DNA of 64,000 nucleotides from positions 3,336,648 through 3,400,647 of the forward strand of contig NZ_JYKO02000001.1 in the NCBI RefSeq assembly GCF_000949385.2, given 5' to 3'. Shown here piece by piece: positions 15,735-24,843 of the stretch. Source of the DNA: Pseudomonas sp. LFM046 (GTDB taxonomy: Bacteria > Pseudomonadota > Gammaproteobacteria > Pseudomonadales > Pseudomonadaceae). The notes under the pieces were generated by a model. The model did not search any database, was not told where the DNA came from, and saw nothing but the letters and a program-made list of their open reading frames with translations. Both the position numbers and the translations under genes were made by a program. How positions within the stretch are numbered: position 1 is the first letter of the stretch; each line of letters begins with the position of its first letter.

Positions 15735-16700
15735 ATGGTCCAGAGCAGCCATGAGCAAGGCGATTCCACGCCGCTGGAGGAAGCGGCCGAATGGTTGATG
15801 CGCCTGAACGACAGCGACGTGACCGACGAAGAGCGCGGAGCCTGGGCGATCTGGCGCGAGAGCAGCCCCGAGCGCGCCCAGGCCTGGAGCCGCGCCGAAT
15901 TGCTGATGGGCAAGATGGCCGGCCTGCCACCGGCGTTGGCCATGCCGGCGCTGGATCGCCCGGCAAGCCCCGACCGCCGTGCCGCCATCGCCAAGCTGGC
16001 GGTGATGCTGGCCCTGGTGCCGGCGGGGTGGAAACTTGCCCAGTGGCAGGGGTGGACCACTGACTATCACACCGCCGTCGGCGAGCGCCGCGAGATCACG
16101 CTGGCCGATGGCAGCCAGATCACCCTCAACACCGACTCCGCCATCGATGTGCGGTATGACGCCGGGCAGCGCTTCATCCGGCTGCTGCGTGGCGAAATCC
16201 TGGTACAGACCTCACCCGACAACCAAGTGCCACGGCGGCCCTTCCTTGTCGAGACGACCCAGGGCCGGATGGAGGCGTTGGGGACGCGCTTCACGGTCCG
16301 TGAAGGGACTGGCCGCACCCATCTCGCCGTACTGGAAGGCGCCGTCAGGGTCGAACCGGCCAGCGCCGGGCTGACGGCATCGCAGGTGGTGCACGCGGGC
16401 CAGCAGACCCGTTTCACTGCCCGGAACGCCGACCCCGTGAGCCCCGCCGACAAGAGCGCCGAAGCCTGGACCCAAGGCATGCTGAAAGCCGACAGGATGC
16501 GGCTCGCCGACTTCGCGGCCGAACTGGCCCGCTACCGCCACGGTTTCATCCGCTGCGAACCCGCCATCGCCGATCTGCGCGTCTCGGGTGTCTTTCCCGT
16601 CAATGACATCGAGCAGGCCCTGAACATGCTCGTGTCGACCTATCCGCTGGCGGCCACCGTTCGCATGAACGGCTACTGGATCCTCCTCTCCGCCCGCTAG
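15735..16700 (+). CDS. FecR-family anti-sigma regulator
   Basis: 321 residues. The cytoplasmic N-terminus (AAEWLMRLND, WAIWRESSPERAQAW) is the sigma-binding DUF4880-type part. A weak membrane segment follows at about residues 84-100 (AIAKLAVMLALVPAGW). The periplasmic FecR domain has the usual GERREITLADGSQITLNTDS and LVETTQGRMEALGTRFTV, then an STN-like C-terminal part. It relays the receptor signal to the sigma factor encoded immediately upstream. Confidence 0.92.
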   Translation: MVQSSHEQGDSTPLEEAAEWLMRLNDSDVTDEERGAWAIWRESSPERAQAWSRAELLMGKMAGLPPALAMPALDRPASPDRRAAIAKLAVMLALVPAGWKLAQWQGWTTDYHTAVGERREITLADGSQITLNTDSAIDVRYDAGQRFIRLLRGEILVQTSPDNQVPRRPFLVETTQGRMEALGTRFTVREGTGRTHLAVLEGAVRVEPASAGLTASQVVHAGQQTRFTARNADPVSPADKSAEAWTQGMLKADRMRLADFAAELARYRHGFIRCEPAIADLRVSGVFPVNDIEQALNMLVSTYPLAATVRMNGYWILLSAR

Positions 16701-16804
16701 CGGGCACCGCAAAAAAAATCCGTTCGCGGCTGATACTTTTTTTCCTCTCAACTGGCAAATGAGAGAGATACGCATTATTCACTAGCCAAAAGGACTTTTC
16801 TGAC
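16701..16804 (+). promoter_or_regulatory. Receptor-gene promoter region
   Basis: This 104-base gap before the receptor gene is the expected place for a promoter used by the ECF sigma factor. It contains two A- or T-runs (16711-16718 and around 16736-16743) and an A/T-rich stretch ending ATTATTCAC near 16773-16781. No -35/-10 pair can be assigned with certainty. Confidence 0.35.
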
Positions 16805-19234
16805 ATGTTTGCTGCAAGTCGTTCCTGGGGTGAGCGCAAGTTGGCGTTGGCCATTCAAAGCGCAACGCTGACCGTTGCCTTGGCCGCAGTAAGCGCCAAC
16901 GCCTGGGCGGTTGCGCCCGAGCAACTGGATGCCGTTGCCGTGAAGTCCTATGAGATTTCGGCCGGACCGCTGGGGAGCGCACTGTCGGACTTCGCGATGG
17001 ACGCCGGCATCGCCCTGTCATTCGAGCCGGCCCTGACCGATGGCCGCTCCAGCCCAGGGCTGTCCGGCAGCTATTCCGCCCGCGAGGCCGCCGCACGCCT
17101 GCTGGCCGGCAGCGGACTGGAGCTGGTGGAACGCAGCGACGGCAGCTACACCCTCGCGCAAGGCGCAGGGGACGACGGCGACCTGACCCTGGCGGCCACC
17201 ACCATCAACGCCAGCGGCGGCTACAAGGATTCACCGCCGGCGGCCTATGCGGGCGGCCAGGTCGCTCGCGGCGGCCGGCTCGGCATGCTGGGCAACAAGG
17301 ACTTCATGGACACGCCCTTCAGCGTGACCAGCTACACCTCCAAGATGATGACCGACCAGCACGCCGTGACCGCAGCCGACGCCCTGGAGCGGGACCCGTC
17401 CGTGCGCTCCACGGGCCAGACAGGGGGCATCGTCGATTCCTTCTTCATTCGCGGCTTCCCGGTGGGCGAAGGCAACCTGGGCGAGTTGGCGTTCGACGGC
17501 GTCTACGGCGTCGCCCCCAACTACCGGGTCTTCACCGAATACGCCGAGCGCATCGAAGTGCTCAAGGGCCCGGGCGCCCTGCTCTACGGTATTTCGCCCA
17601 ACAGCGGCGTCGGCGGTGTGATCAACATCGTGCCCAAGCGGCCGCTGGCGGAAGACCTGACCCGTTTCACCGCCACCTACGCCTCCGACACCCAGGTGGG
17701 CGGCCATGTCGACGTCAGTCGCCGCTTCGGTGACGAGCAGCAGTTCGGCGTGCGCGTGAATGGCAGCCTGCAGCAGGGCGACACCGCCGTGGACGACCAA
17801 TGGCGCGGCGTGGGCATTGGCGCCATCGCCCTCGACTACCAGGGCGAGCGCCTGCGCCTGAACCTGGACCTGATCAGCCAGCGGGAAGAATTCGACGCGC
17901 CGTCGCGCCCCTTCTCCATCGCACCGGGCATCGATGTTCCGTCCGCCGCGAACGGCAGCACCAACGTCACCCAGGACTGGGGCTGGTCGGAAACCAACGA
18001 GCAGTCGGCACTACTGGGCGGCGAATATGACCTGTCCGATGCCGTGACCGTCTTCGCCCACGCCGGCGGCGGTCGTACCGATGTCGCGCGGCTATCGGAC
18101 CAGCAGCCGCGCATCCTGAACGAAGCGGGCGACATCACCAGCACGCCGGGCTACTACAAGTTCAACGTGGACCGTTCGACCGCCGACGCCGGCGCTCGCG
18201 CCCGCTTCGATACCGGGCCGATCTATCACACCACCACGCTGATGGCGACCACGTACCAGGACGAGCTGTCCCGGGGCATCAACAGCGGCACCCCGATCAA
18301 CTCGAACATCTATCACCCCAGCGACGCCCCCGAGCAGTTCATCAAGGCGCCCAAGGTATCCCGGGTGTCCGAGTCGGAACTGTCGGGCGTGGCCTTCGCC
18401 GACACCCTGTCGATGCTGGATGACCGCTTCCAGCTGACCCTGGGCCTGCGCCGGCAGGAGATCGAGTCGCGCAACTACAGCACCTCCGGCGCCGTCACCT
18501 CCCGCTATGAAGACAGCGCCACCACGCCCATGGTCGGTGTGCTGGTCAAGCCCTGGGAGAACGTGTCGCTCTACTACAACTACATCGAAGGCCTCAGCAA
18601 AGGCGATATCGCGCCGGCCACCGCCGCCAACGCGGGCGAGGCCTTTGCCCCTTACGAGACCCAGCAGCACGAGGTCGGCGTGAAGGTCGACTACGGCACC
18701 TTCTCCAGCACCGTCGCCGTGTTCCAGATCGAGAAGCCGAGCGGCGAGCTGGGTGCCGACAACGTGTTCTCGGTCCAGGCCGAACAGCGCAACCGTGGCG
18801 TGGAGCTGAGCTTGTTCGGCGAGGTCACGCCAGGCACCCGCCTGCTGGGCGGCGTCACCCTGCTCGACGGGGAACTGACCGACTCCGCCACCGTTGCCAA
18901 CCGCGGCAATGACCCGGTGGGCGTGCCGGATGTGCAGGCCAACGTCTGGGCCGAATGGGACACCCCCTGGGCACAAGGGGTGACGCTGACCGGTGGCGCC
19001 ATCTACACCAGCAGCCAGTTCGTCAACCAGGCCAACACCCAGGAGCTGGACGCCTGGACCCGCTTCGATGCCGGCGCGCGCTACAGCACCGTGATTGACG
19101 GTAAACCGACCACCTTCCGCGCCACGGTGCAGAACGTGTTCGATCGCGAGTACTGGTCCGGCGTCGCCTCCTACGGCGCGTTCTCCCAGGGCGCCCCGCG
19201 CACCCTGCAGTTGTCGGCCACGGTCGACTTCTGA
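16805..19234 (+). CDS. TonB-dependent ferric-siderophore receptor with N-terminal signalling (STN) domain
   Basis: 809 residues. A signal sequence ends near SANAWA (about residue 35). The STN/signalling domain follows (ISAGPLGSALSDFAMDAGIALSFEPAL through LERSDGSYTL, about 50-120), then the plug (TPFSVTSYTSKMM, RIEVLKGPGALLYG, GGVINIVPKRP) and a 22-strand barrel ending in Phe. The signalling domain marks it as a transducer that both imports the ferric complex and activates the FecI/FecR pair just upstream. Its place within the biosynthesis locus says its ligand is most likely the locus product. Confidence 0.93.
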   Translation: MFAASRSWGERKLALAIQSATLTVALAAVSANAWAVAPEQLDAVAVKSYEISAGPLGSALSDFAMDAGIALSFEPALTDGRSSPGLSGSYSAREAAARLLAGSGLELVERSDGSYTLAQGAGDDGDLTLAATTINASGGYKDSPPAAYAGGQVARGGRLGMLGNKDFMDTPFSVTSYTSKMMTDQHAVTAADALERDPSVRSTGQTGGIVDSFFIRGFPVGEGNLGELAFDGVYGVAPNYRVFTEYAERIEVLKGPGALLYGISPNSGVGGVINIVPKRPLAEDLTRFTATYASDTQVGGHVDVSRRFGDEQQFGVRVNGSLQQGDTAVDDQWRGVGIGAIALDYQGERLRLNLDLISQREEFDAPSRPFSIAPGIDVPSAANGSTNVTQDWGWSETNEQSALLGGEYDLSDAVTVFAHAGGGRTDVARLSDQQPRILNEAGDITSTPGYYKFNVDRSTADAGARARFDTGPIYHTTTLMATTYQDELSRGINSGTPINSNIYHPSDAPEQFIKAPKVSRVSESELSGVAFADTLSMLDDRFQLTLGLRRQEIESRNYSTSGAVTSRYEDSATTPMVGVLVKPWENVSLYYNYIEGLSKGDIAPATAANAGEAFAPYETQQHEVGVKVDYGTFSSTVAVFQIEKPSGELGADNVFSVQAEQRNRGVELSLFGEVTPGTRLLGGVTLLDGELTDSATVANRGNDPVGVPDVQANVWAEWDTPWAQGVTLTGGAIYTSSQFVNQANTQELDAWTRFDAGARYSTVIDGKPTTFRATVQNVFDREYWSGVASYGAFSQGAPRTLQLSATVDF

Positions 19235-19300
19235 GTCGCGACCCCCACGCACTGATCAGGACGGTCGGTATTTCCAACAGGCTTCGGTAGAGACACGTAC

Positions 19301-20485
19301 ATGGCAATTCAACGTCGATGGAACGCGGCTTCCCTTGTTCTCTTCTTTTTCGGGTTGCTGGGCGCAGCCGTACTGGCGGCCCTGCCAGGATTCGTGCTCG
19401 CCGAGGGTGCGGCGCCGGTCAGGACGACCGTCACCGACCTGCTGGGGCGCAAGGTCCAGGTTCAGGTGCCGGTTCGGCGCGTGATCCTGGGCGAGGGGCG
19501 GCAGCTGTACCTGGTGGCCGCCCTGGACACCGAGAATCCCCTGCAACGCATCGTCGGCTGGCGCAAGGACCTGATCCAGTCCGACCCTGATACCTACGGC
19601 GCCTACCTGCGCAAATTCCCGAAGATCGCCGAGATTCCCACCTTCGGCGGCTTCGAGGACGGCACCTTCGACATCGAGCAGGCCATCTCGCAGCAGCCGG
19701 ATGTCATCATCCTCAACATCGAGGCGCAGCATGCGACGGAGGATGCTCGCTACATCGAGAAGCTCGATGCCCTGGGCATTCCCGTCGTCTACATCGACTT
19801 CCGTAATGACCCGATCCAGAACACCGAGCCCTCGATGCGCCTCTTCGGCCAGTTGTTCGGCAAGGAGCAGCGCGCCGAGGACTTCATCACCTTCCGCGCG
19901 CAGCAGATCGCGCGGGTGACCGACGTCATCGCGGCGAAACAGCCACAACGGCCGAAGGTCTTCATCGAGCGCATCGGCGGCTACACCCAGGATTGCTGCC
20001 TGAGTTTCGGGAACGAGAATTTCGGCAAGTTCGTCGAGATGGCCGGTGGCGACAACATCGCCAAGGGCATCATCCCGTCCACCTTCGGCCAGCTGAACCC
20101 CGAGCAGGTCATCGTCGCCAACCCCGACCAGGTGGTGGTGACCAGCGCCAACTGGGAGGCCTTCGCACCGGGCGGCACCTGGGTCGGCGTCGGCCCCGGC
20201 GCCGACCTCGATGAGGCGCGGCGCAAGCTCCAGCCCTATACGCAGCGCCCCGCCTACGCCGGGATCAAGGCGCAGGAGCACCACGCGTTCCACGCCATCT
20301 GGCACCAGTTCTACAACAGCCCCTACCAGTTCGCGGCCATCCAGCAACTGGCCAAGTGGTTCCACCCGACCCTGTTCGCGGACCTGGACGCCGACGCCAC
20401 CCTGCGGGAATTGCATGAGCGCTTCCTGCCGGTGGCCTATGAGCCGGGTTACTTCGTGAGCCTGAACCCGGGGAGCCCGCAATGA
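19301..20485 (+). CDS. Fe3+-siderophore ABC transporter substrate-binding protein
   Basis: 394 residues. An N-terminal hydrophobic segment (about residues 12-33, ending VLAEG) is a signal peptide or anchor, and the mature part has the FecB/FhuD class III binding fold (VTDLLGRKVQVQVPVRRVIL, QPDVIILNI, VVYIDF). It begins 66 bases after the receptor and overlaps the permease start by four bases (ATGA). It would carry the ferric complex through the periplasm to the permease. There is no lipobox Cys in the signal segment. Confidence 0.88.
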   Translation: MAIQRRWNAASLVLFFFGLLGAAVLAALPGFVLAEGAAPVRTTVTDLLGRKVQVQVPVRRVILGEGRQLYLVAALDTENPLQRIVGWRKDLIQSDPDTYGAYLRKFPKIAEIPTFGGFEDGTFDIEQAISQQPDVIILNIEAQHATEDARYIEKLDALGIPVVYIDFRNDPIQNTEPSMRLFGQLFGKEQRAEDFITFRAQQIARVTDVIAAKQPQRPKVFIERIGGYTQDCCLSFGNENFGKFVEMAGGDNIAKGIIPSTFGQLNPEQVIVANPDQVVVTSANWEAFAPGGTWVGVGPGADLDEARRKLQPYTQRPAYAGIKAQEHHAFHAIWHQFYNSPYQFAAIQQLAKWFHPTLFADLDADATLRELHERFLPVAYEPGYFVSLNPGSPQ

Positions 20486-21543
20486 ATCCCGTTGGAATCC
20501 AGGCGGCCGGGCAGCGCCACACCTACCGCTCCCTGGTGCTGCGCAAGCGCCTGACGCTGGGCGGCTTCGTCGCCTTGCTGCTGTTGAGCGTCCTCCTCGA
20601 CCTGGCCCTGGGGCCGGCGAAATACAGCCTCGGCGAGGTGCTGCAGGCCCTCCTCTCCCCCGACAGCGTGCCCGCCCAACTGCGGGTGGTGATGTGGGAT
20701 ATCCGCCTGCCGGTGGCGCTGATGGCGGTCGCCGTCGGAGCCGCATTGTCACTGGCCGGCGCACAGATGCAGACCATCCTGAACAACCCGCTGGCGAGCC
20801 CCTTCACCCTCGGCATCTCGGCGGCGGCCAGCTTCGGCGCGGCTTTGGGGCTGGCCTTCGGCGTGGCGCTGTTCCCGGCAATCGCGCACTACATGGTGCC
20901 GATCAATGCCTTCATCATGGCCATGCTGTCGGCCGGGTTGATCCATCTGCTGAGCATGCGCCGCGGCGTCACGGCGGAAACGGTGGTCCTGCTGGGCATC
21001 GCCCTGGTGTTCACCTTCAACTCGCTCCTGGCCCTGGTGCAGTACTTCGCCACGGAACAGGCCGTCGCCGCCGTGGTGTTCTGGACCATGGGCAGCCTCA
21101 CCAAGGCCACCTGGCCGAAGCTCGGGATCATCTGCGTGGTGATTCTCGTGGTGCTGCCCATCTTCGCCAAACGCGCCTGGGCCATGACGGCCCTGCGGCT
21201 CGGCGACGACAAGGCCGCCAGCTTCGGGGTCAACGTCCAGCAGCTGCGCTTCCAGACACTGATCATGGTCAGCCTGCTGGCGTCCCTTCCGGTGGCCTTC
21301 GTCGGCACCATCGGTTTCGTCGGCCTGGTCGGCCCGCACATTGCGCGGATGCTCATTGGCGAAGACCAGCGCTTCTTTCTGCCAGCGTCCGTGCTGACGG
21401 GGGCGCTGATTCTCTCGGTCAGTTCGGTGGTCAGCAAAACGCTGATTCCGGGCGCGATCTTCCCGATCGGCGTGGTGACCTCGCTCATTGGCGTGCCGTT
21501 CTTCATTTCCCTGATCCTGGGCGGGAAGAAGCACTCATGGTGA
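20482..21543 (+). CDS. FecCD-family iron-siderophore permease
   Basis: 353 residues with nine to ten hydrophobic helices and FecCD landmarks (DIRLPVALMAVAVGAALSLAGAQMQTILNNPLASPFTLG, and GFVGLVGPHIARMLIG as the ATPase coupling loop). Only one permease gene is present, so it would function as a homodimer. The start overlaps the binding-protein stop, and its own end overlaps the ATPase start by seven bases. Confidence 0.93.
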   Translation: MNPVGIQAAGQRHTYRSLVLRKRLTLGGFVALLLLSVLLDLALGPAKYSLGEVLQALLSPDSVPAQLRVVMWDIRLPVALMAVAVGAALSLAGAQMQTILNNPLASPFTLGISAAASFGAALGLAFGVALFPAIAHYMVPINAFIMAMLSAGLIHLLSMRRGVTAETVVLLGIALVFTFNSLLALVQYFATEQAVAAVVFWTMGSLTKATWPKLGIICVVILVVLPIFAKRAWAMTALRLGDDKAASFGVNVQQLRFQTLIMVSLLASLPVAFVGTIGFVGLVGPHIARMLIGEDQRFFLPASVLTGALILSVSSVVSKTLIPGAIFPIGVVTSLIGVPFFISLILGGKKHSW

Positions 21544-22298
21544 AGCTGCGCCTGGAGAATGTCGGGGCCCGCTATGGGAACCGCGAAATCATTTCCGCCA
21601 TCAGCACGGCCGACTTCACGGGGGGCCAGGTGGTGGCCGTGATCGGCCCCAACGCGGCGGGCAAATCCACGCTGTTCAAGCGCATTGCCGGGCTGATCGA
21701 CGGCCCCGGCCGCGTCGTGCTGGAGGACTCGAAGAAGGGCCAACGGGGCGTCTGCTACATGCCCCAGAACAGCAACGCCAGCGCACGCCTGACGGTCTAC
21801 GAATCGGTTCTGCTGGCCAGCAAACAGGCGACACCCAGTTGGGTGGTGCATGACGCCGAGCTTGGACTGATCGATGAAGTCCTCCACTCGCTGGGCATCA
21901 CCGACCTCGCCTTCCGCAACCTCGGCGAGCTGAGCGGCGGCCAGCAGCAGTTGGTGTCCATCGCGCAGACCCTGGTCCGCGAGCCGGAAATACTGCTCAT
22001 GGACGAACCGACCAGCGCGCTGGACCTGCGCCGGCAGATTCAGGTCCTGAAGTTCATGCAGCGGCTCGCCCGGCGGCACCAGATGATCGTGTTCATCGCC
22101 ATCCATGACCTCAACCAGGCCCTGCGCTTCGCCGACCAGGTGCTGGTGATCGCCAACGGCACCGCCCAGGGCAGTGGAGCCTGCGAGGACATCATCACCG
22201 CCGAGCTGCTGCGCCGCGTCTACCAGGTGAACGCACGGATCGAGCGGTGCAGCCGGCAGGCAAGCCACATCATCGTCGACGATATCGTCCCGGAGTGA
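21537..22298 (+). CDS. Iron-siderophore ABC transporter ATP-binding protein
   Basis: 253 residues, FecE/FhuC type. Walker A is GPNAAGKST, the Q-loop is YMPQNS, the signature is LSGGQQQLVSIAQ, Walker B is ILLMDEPTSALD and the switch His is in IHDLNQ. With the overlapping permease and upstream binding protein it forms the inner-membrane importer for the ferric siderophore. Confidence 0.94.
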   Translation: MVKLRLENVGARYGNREIISAISTADFTGGQVVAVIGPNAAGKSTLFKRIAGLIDGPGRVVLEDSKKGQRGVCYMPQNSNASARLTVYESVLLASKQATPSWVVHDAELGLIDEVLHSLGITDLAFRNLGELSGGQQQLVSIAQTLVREPEILLMDEPTSALDLRRQIQVLKFMQRLARRHQMIVFIAIHDLNQALRFADQVLVIANGTAQGSGACEDIITAELLRRVYQVNARIERCSRQASHIIVDDIVPE

Positions 22299-22370
22299 CG
22301 CCCCAGCCATGCGCAAGTCGCCATGGCTGGCCGGAAAGACGCACCACAGTTCATTGGCAAGGAGAGGCTT

Positions 22371-22673
22371 ATGGAACTCAGAACCGCAATGGGACAGGCC
22401 GTGAAGGCGTTCAGGATCAGCCGGGGATTCGCCCAGGACGAGGCCGGCAGGAGCCAGAGCGTCGTCAGCTCCATGGAGCGCGGGATGCGGTCCATCTCCA
22501 TCACCGACCTGGACCTGCTGGCCAGCAGCATCGGCGTGCATCCGCTGGCGATCATCGTGAAGGGCTATCTCCTGCAGAACCAGTCGATCGGCACGGAAGA
22601 ACTGATTGCCCGGATCAGGACAGACCTGGATGCCCTCTCCCGGACCCGGCTCGATCAGATTCCGCTGCGCTAA
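22371..22673 (+). CDS. Small XRE-family transcriptional regulator
   Basis: 100 residues from the ATG at 22371, preceded by AAGGAG; the longer frame to 22323 has no such site. The N-terminal helix-turn-helix (MGQAVKAFRISRGFAQDEAGRSQSVVSSMERGMRSISITDLDLLASSIGVHPLAIIV) is of the Cro/CI type, without an obvious ligand domain. It follows the ABC transporter genes on the same strand and may adjust expression of the locus. Such a regulator is unusual at the end of a FecI-controlled siderophore operon. Confidence 0.75.
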   Translation: MELRTAMGQAVKAFRISRGFAQDEAGRSQSVVSSMERGMRSISITDLDLLASSIGVHPLAIIVKGYLLQNQSIGTEELIARIRTDLDALSRTRLDQIPLR

Positions 22674-22690
22674 GGCAGCGGAGCCTCCCT

Positions 22691-22711
22691 GTAGGGTGCG
22701 CCATGCGCACC
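22691..22711. repeat. Dispersed intergenic palindrome, GTAGGGTGCGC type, copy 1
   Basis: GTAGGGTGCGC, three bases, then GCGCACC makes a 7-bp stem. The same unit occurs at 26497-26517 (inverted) and 54051-54071, always outside genes. It belongs to the short repeats scattered in Pseudomonas intergenic DNA. Confidence 0.65.
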
Positions 22712-22804
22712 GCGGGTAGTTTGCAGGATGGGTCGGGCGGCGTTCCGCGAGCGGAGCGAAACCCATGCGGTCGGCGCGGTGTCTCTGAGCCGCACGCGGA
22801 ATCG

Positions 22805-22838
22805 CAAAAAAGGGACGTGCCCCTGGGACACGTCCCTT
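22805..22838 (-). terminator. Rho-independent terminator of the acyl-CoA dehydrogenase gene
   Basis: A perfect 10-bp inverted repeat (22810-22819 with 22829-22838, arms AAGGGACGTG and CACGTCCCTT), nine-base loop. Read leftward the hairpin is followed by a run of T (A-run at 22806-22811 on the plus strand). It lies 56 bases past the stop of the leftward acyl-CoA dehydrogenase gene. Confidence 0.8.
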
Positions 22839-22893
22839 GAAGAAAATGCGCGGCCCCAAACAGCCGGGCCGCGCTTCACGTCAAACGTTTTCC

Positions 22894-24666
22894 TTAGAAC
22901 TGCTCTGCGGCCAGGCCGAAGAGGGAGTCGCTGCCTGCGCGGATGCTCGCCTCCAGGCTCAGGACGCGCGGCAGCAGGCGCTGGAAATAGAACTCGGCGG
23001 TGGCCAGCTTGGCGCCGTAGAAGTCTTCGTCTTCGCTGCGGCGGGCCTGGGCAACGGCAGCCATGCGCGCCCACATGTAGGCGTAGGCCACGTAGCCGAA
23101 CAGGTGCAGGTACTCCACCGAGGCCGCACCGATTTCGTTGGGGTTGCCCTTGGCCTGCTCCAGCAGCCAGCCGCTCACGCCTTCCAGGCGCTCCAGGGCT
23201 ACCAGCAGGTCGCTGCCGAAGGACGCCTCATGGCGGTGGGCGAAGTCGCGGACTTCGGCGCAGAACTGGCGTACTGCGGCGCCACCGTTGGCCACCACCT
23301 TGCGGCCGACCAGGTCGAGGGCCTGGATGCCGTTGGTGCCTTCGTAGATCTGGGCGATGCGCACGTCACGCACCAGTTGCTCCTGGCCCCACTCGCGGAT
23401 ATAGCCGTGGCCGCCGAACACCTGCTGGCCGAGCACGCAGCTCTCCAGGCCGATGTCGGTGAAGAAGGCCTTGGCCACCGGGGTCAGCAGCGCCACCAGG
23501 GCTTCGGAGCGCTGGCGCTCGTCGGCGTCTTCGGAGAACTTCGCCAGGTCCAGTTGCTGGCCGACGTAGCAGGCGAAGGCGCGGCCACCCTCGGTCATGG
23601 CACGCATGGTCAGCAGCATGCGGCGCACGTCCGGGTGGACGATGATCGGGTCAGCGGCCTTGTCCTTGGCGACCGGGCCGGTCGGAGCGCGGCTCTGGAT
23701 ACGGTCACGGGCATAGGCCACGGCGTTCTGGTAGGAGGCTTCGGCGCAACCGATGCCCTGCAGGCCGATGGACAGGCGCTCGTAGTTCATCATGGTGAAC
23801 ATGGCCGCCAGGCCCTTGTTGGCCTCGCCCACCAGGTAGCCGGTGGCGCCGTCGAAGTTCATCACGCAGGTGGCGGATGCCTTGATGCCCATCTTGTGTT
23901 CGATGGAACCGCACGCCACGGCATTGCGCGCGCCGAGGCTGCCATCGGCATTGACCATCAGCTTCGGCACCAGGAACAGGGAGATACCCTTCGGGCCGGC
24001 CGGGGCGTCGGGCAGCTTGGCCAGCACCAGGTGGATGATGTTTTCGGTCAGATCCTGCTCACCGCCGGTGATGAAGATCTTGGTGCCACTGATCGTGTAG
24101 CTGCCGTCGGCCTGGGGCTCGGCCTTGGTGCGGATGATGCCGAGGTCAGTACCGGCATGGGGCTCGGTCAGGCACATGGAACCGGCCCAGCGGCCTTCGT
24201 ACATGGGCGGCAGGTAGGTGGAGCGCAGCTCGGCGCTGGCGTGGGCGTCGATGGCCAGGCACGCGCCCGAGGTCAGCGCCGAGTACAGGGCGAAGCTGTT
24301 GTTGGCCGCGTAGACCATTTCCTCGAACTGCACGCCGAGCATCTTGGGCATGCCCATGCCGCCGAAATCCGGGTTGCCGGACAGGCCGACCCAGCCGCCT
24401 TCCACGTAGGTGGCATAGGCCTCCTTGAAGCCGGCGGGCGTGGTCACCACGCCGTCGTGCCACTGCGCGCCCTCTTCGTCGCCGCTGCGGTTGATCGGGG
24501 CCAGGAGCTGGCCGGTGACCTTGGCGGCCTCTTCGAGAATGGCGTCGGCGGTGTCCGCATCGATGCGCTCGGCGAGGGCGGGCAGACGGGCCCAGATCGC
24601 GGGAGCGTCGAAGACTTCATGGAGGACGAAGCGGCTGTCACGGAGATTTGCGGTGTAGTTCGGCAT
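22894..24666 (-). CDS. Acyl-CoA dehydrogenase, large C-terminal-extended (DmdC-like) type
   Basis: 590 residues, the size of the extended acyl-CoA dehydrogenase group that includes 3-methylmercaptopropionyl-CoA dehydrogenase, rather than the 380-residue short type. It contains MCLTEPHAGTDLG and KIFITGGEQDL in the flavin domain, and QIYEGTNGIQALDLVGRK with the likely catalytic Glu. An extra helical C-terminal domain follows. It oxidises an acyl-CoA to the enoyl-CoA using FAD. Start ATG at 24666. It is transcribed away from the AraC-type regulator at 24844, which is its probable activator. Substrate chain type cannot be told. Confidence 0.88.
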   Translation of the reverse strand: MPNYTANLRDSRFVLHEVFDAPAIWARLPALAERIDADTADAILEEAAKVTGQLLAPINRSGDEEGAQWHDGVVTTPAGFKEAYATYVEGGWVGLSGNPDFGGMGMPKMLGVQFEEMVYAANNSFALYSALTSGACLAIDAHASAELRSTYLPPMYEGRWAGSMCLTEPHAGTDLGIIRTKAEPQADGSYTISGTKIFITGGEQDLTENIIHLVLAKLPDAPAGPKGISLFLVPKLMVNADGSLGARNAVACGSIEHKMGIKASATCVMNFDGATGYLVGEANKGLAAMFTMMNYERLSIGLQGIGCAEASYQNAVAYARDRIQSRAPTGPVAKDKAADPIIVHPDVRRMLLTMRAMTEGGRAFACYVGQQLDLAKFSEDADERQRSEALVALLTPVAKAFFTDIGLESCVLGQQVFGGHGYIREWGQEQLVRDVRIAQIYEGTNGIQALDLVGRKVVANGGAAVRQFCAEVRDFAHRHEASFGSDLLVALERLEGVSGWLLEQAKGNPNEIGAASVEYLHLFGYVAYAYMWARMAAVAQARRSEDEDFYGAKLATAEFYFQRLLPRVLSLEASIRAGSDSLFGLAAEQF

Positions 24667-24843
24667 GGCGATTACCTTCCCAGAGGATGGGGTGGAGTCT
24701 AGGCACGCTGACGGTTCCAGCCTATGCCCAAAATGAGCGAGCCGACGTGGCAATTTTGGCCACAGGAAATCGCCGTGCCGGCATCGCCGCACTATCATTG
24801 GCCCACGTTGTGACAACTGCGACCCGGAGCATTGGGAGCTGGA

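Noticed and set aside
16692-16705. GCCCGCTAGCGGGC palindrome over the fecR stop codon, followed by an A-run
   Set aside because: The hairpin loop would be four bases with a short stem and no T-run on the coding strand; receptor expression must continue or restart here, so it is not a convincing terminator.
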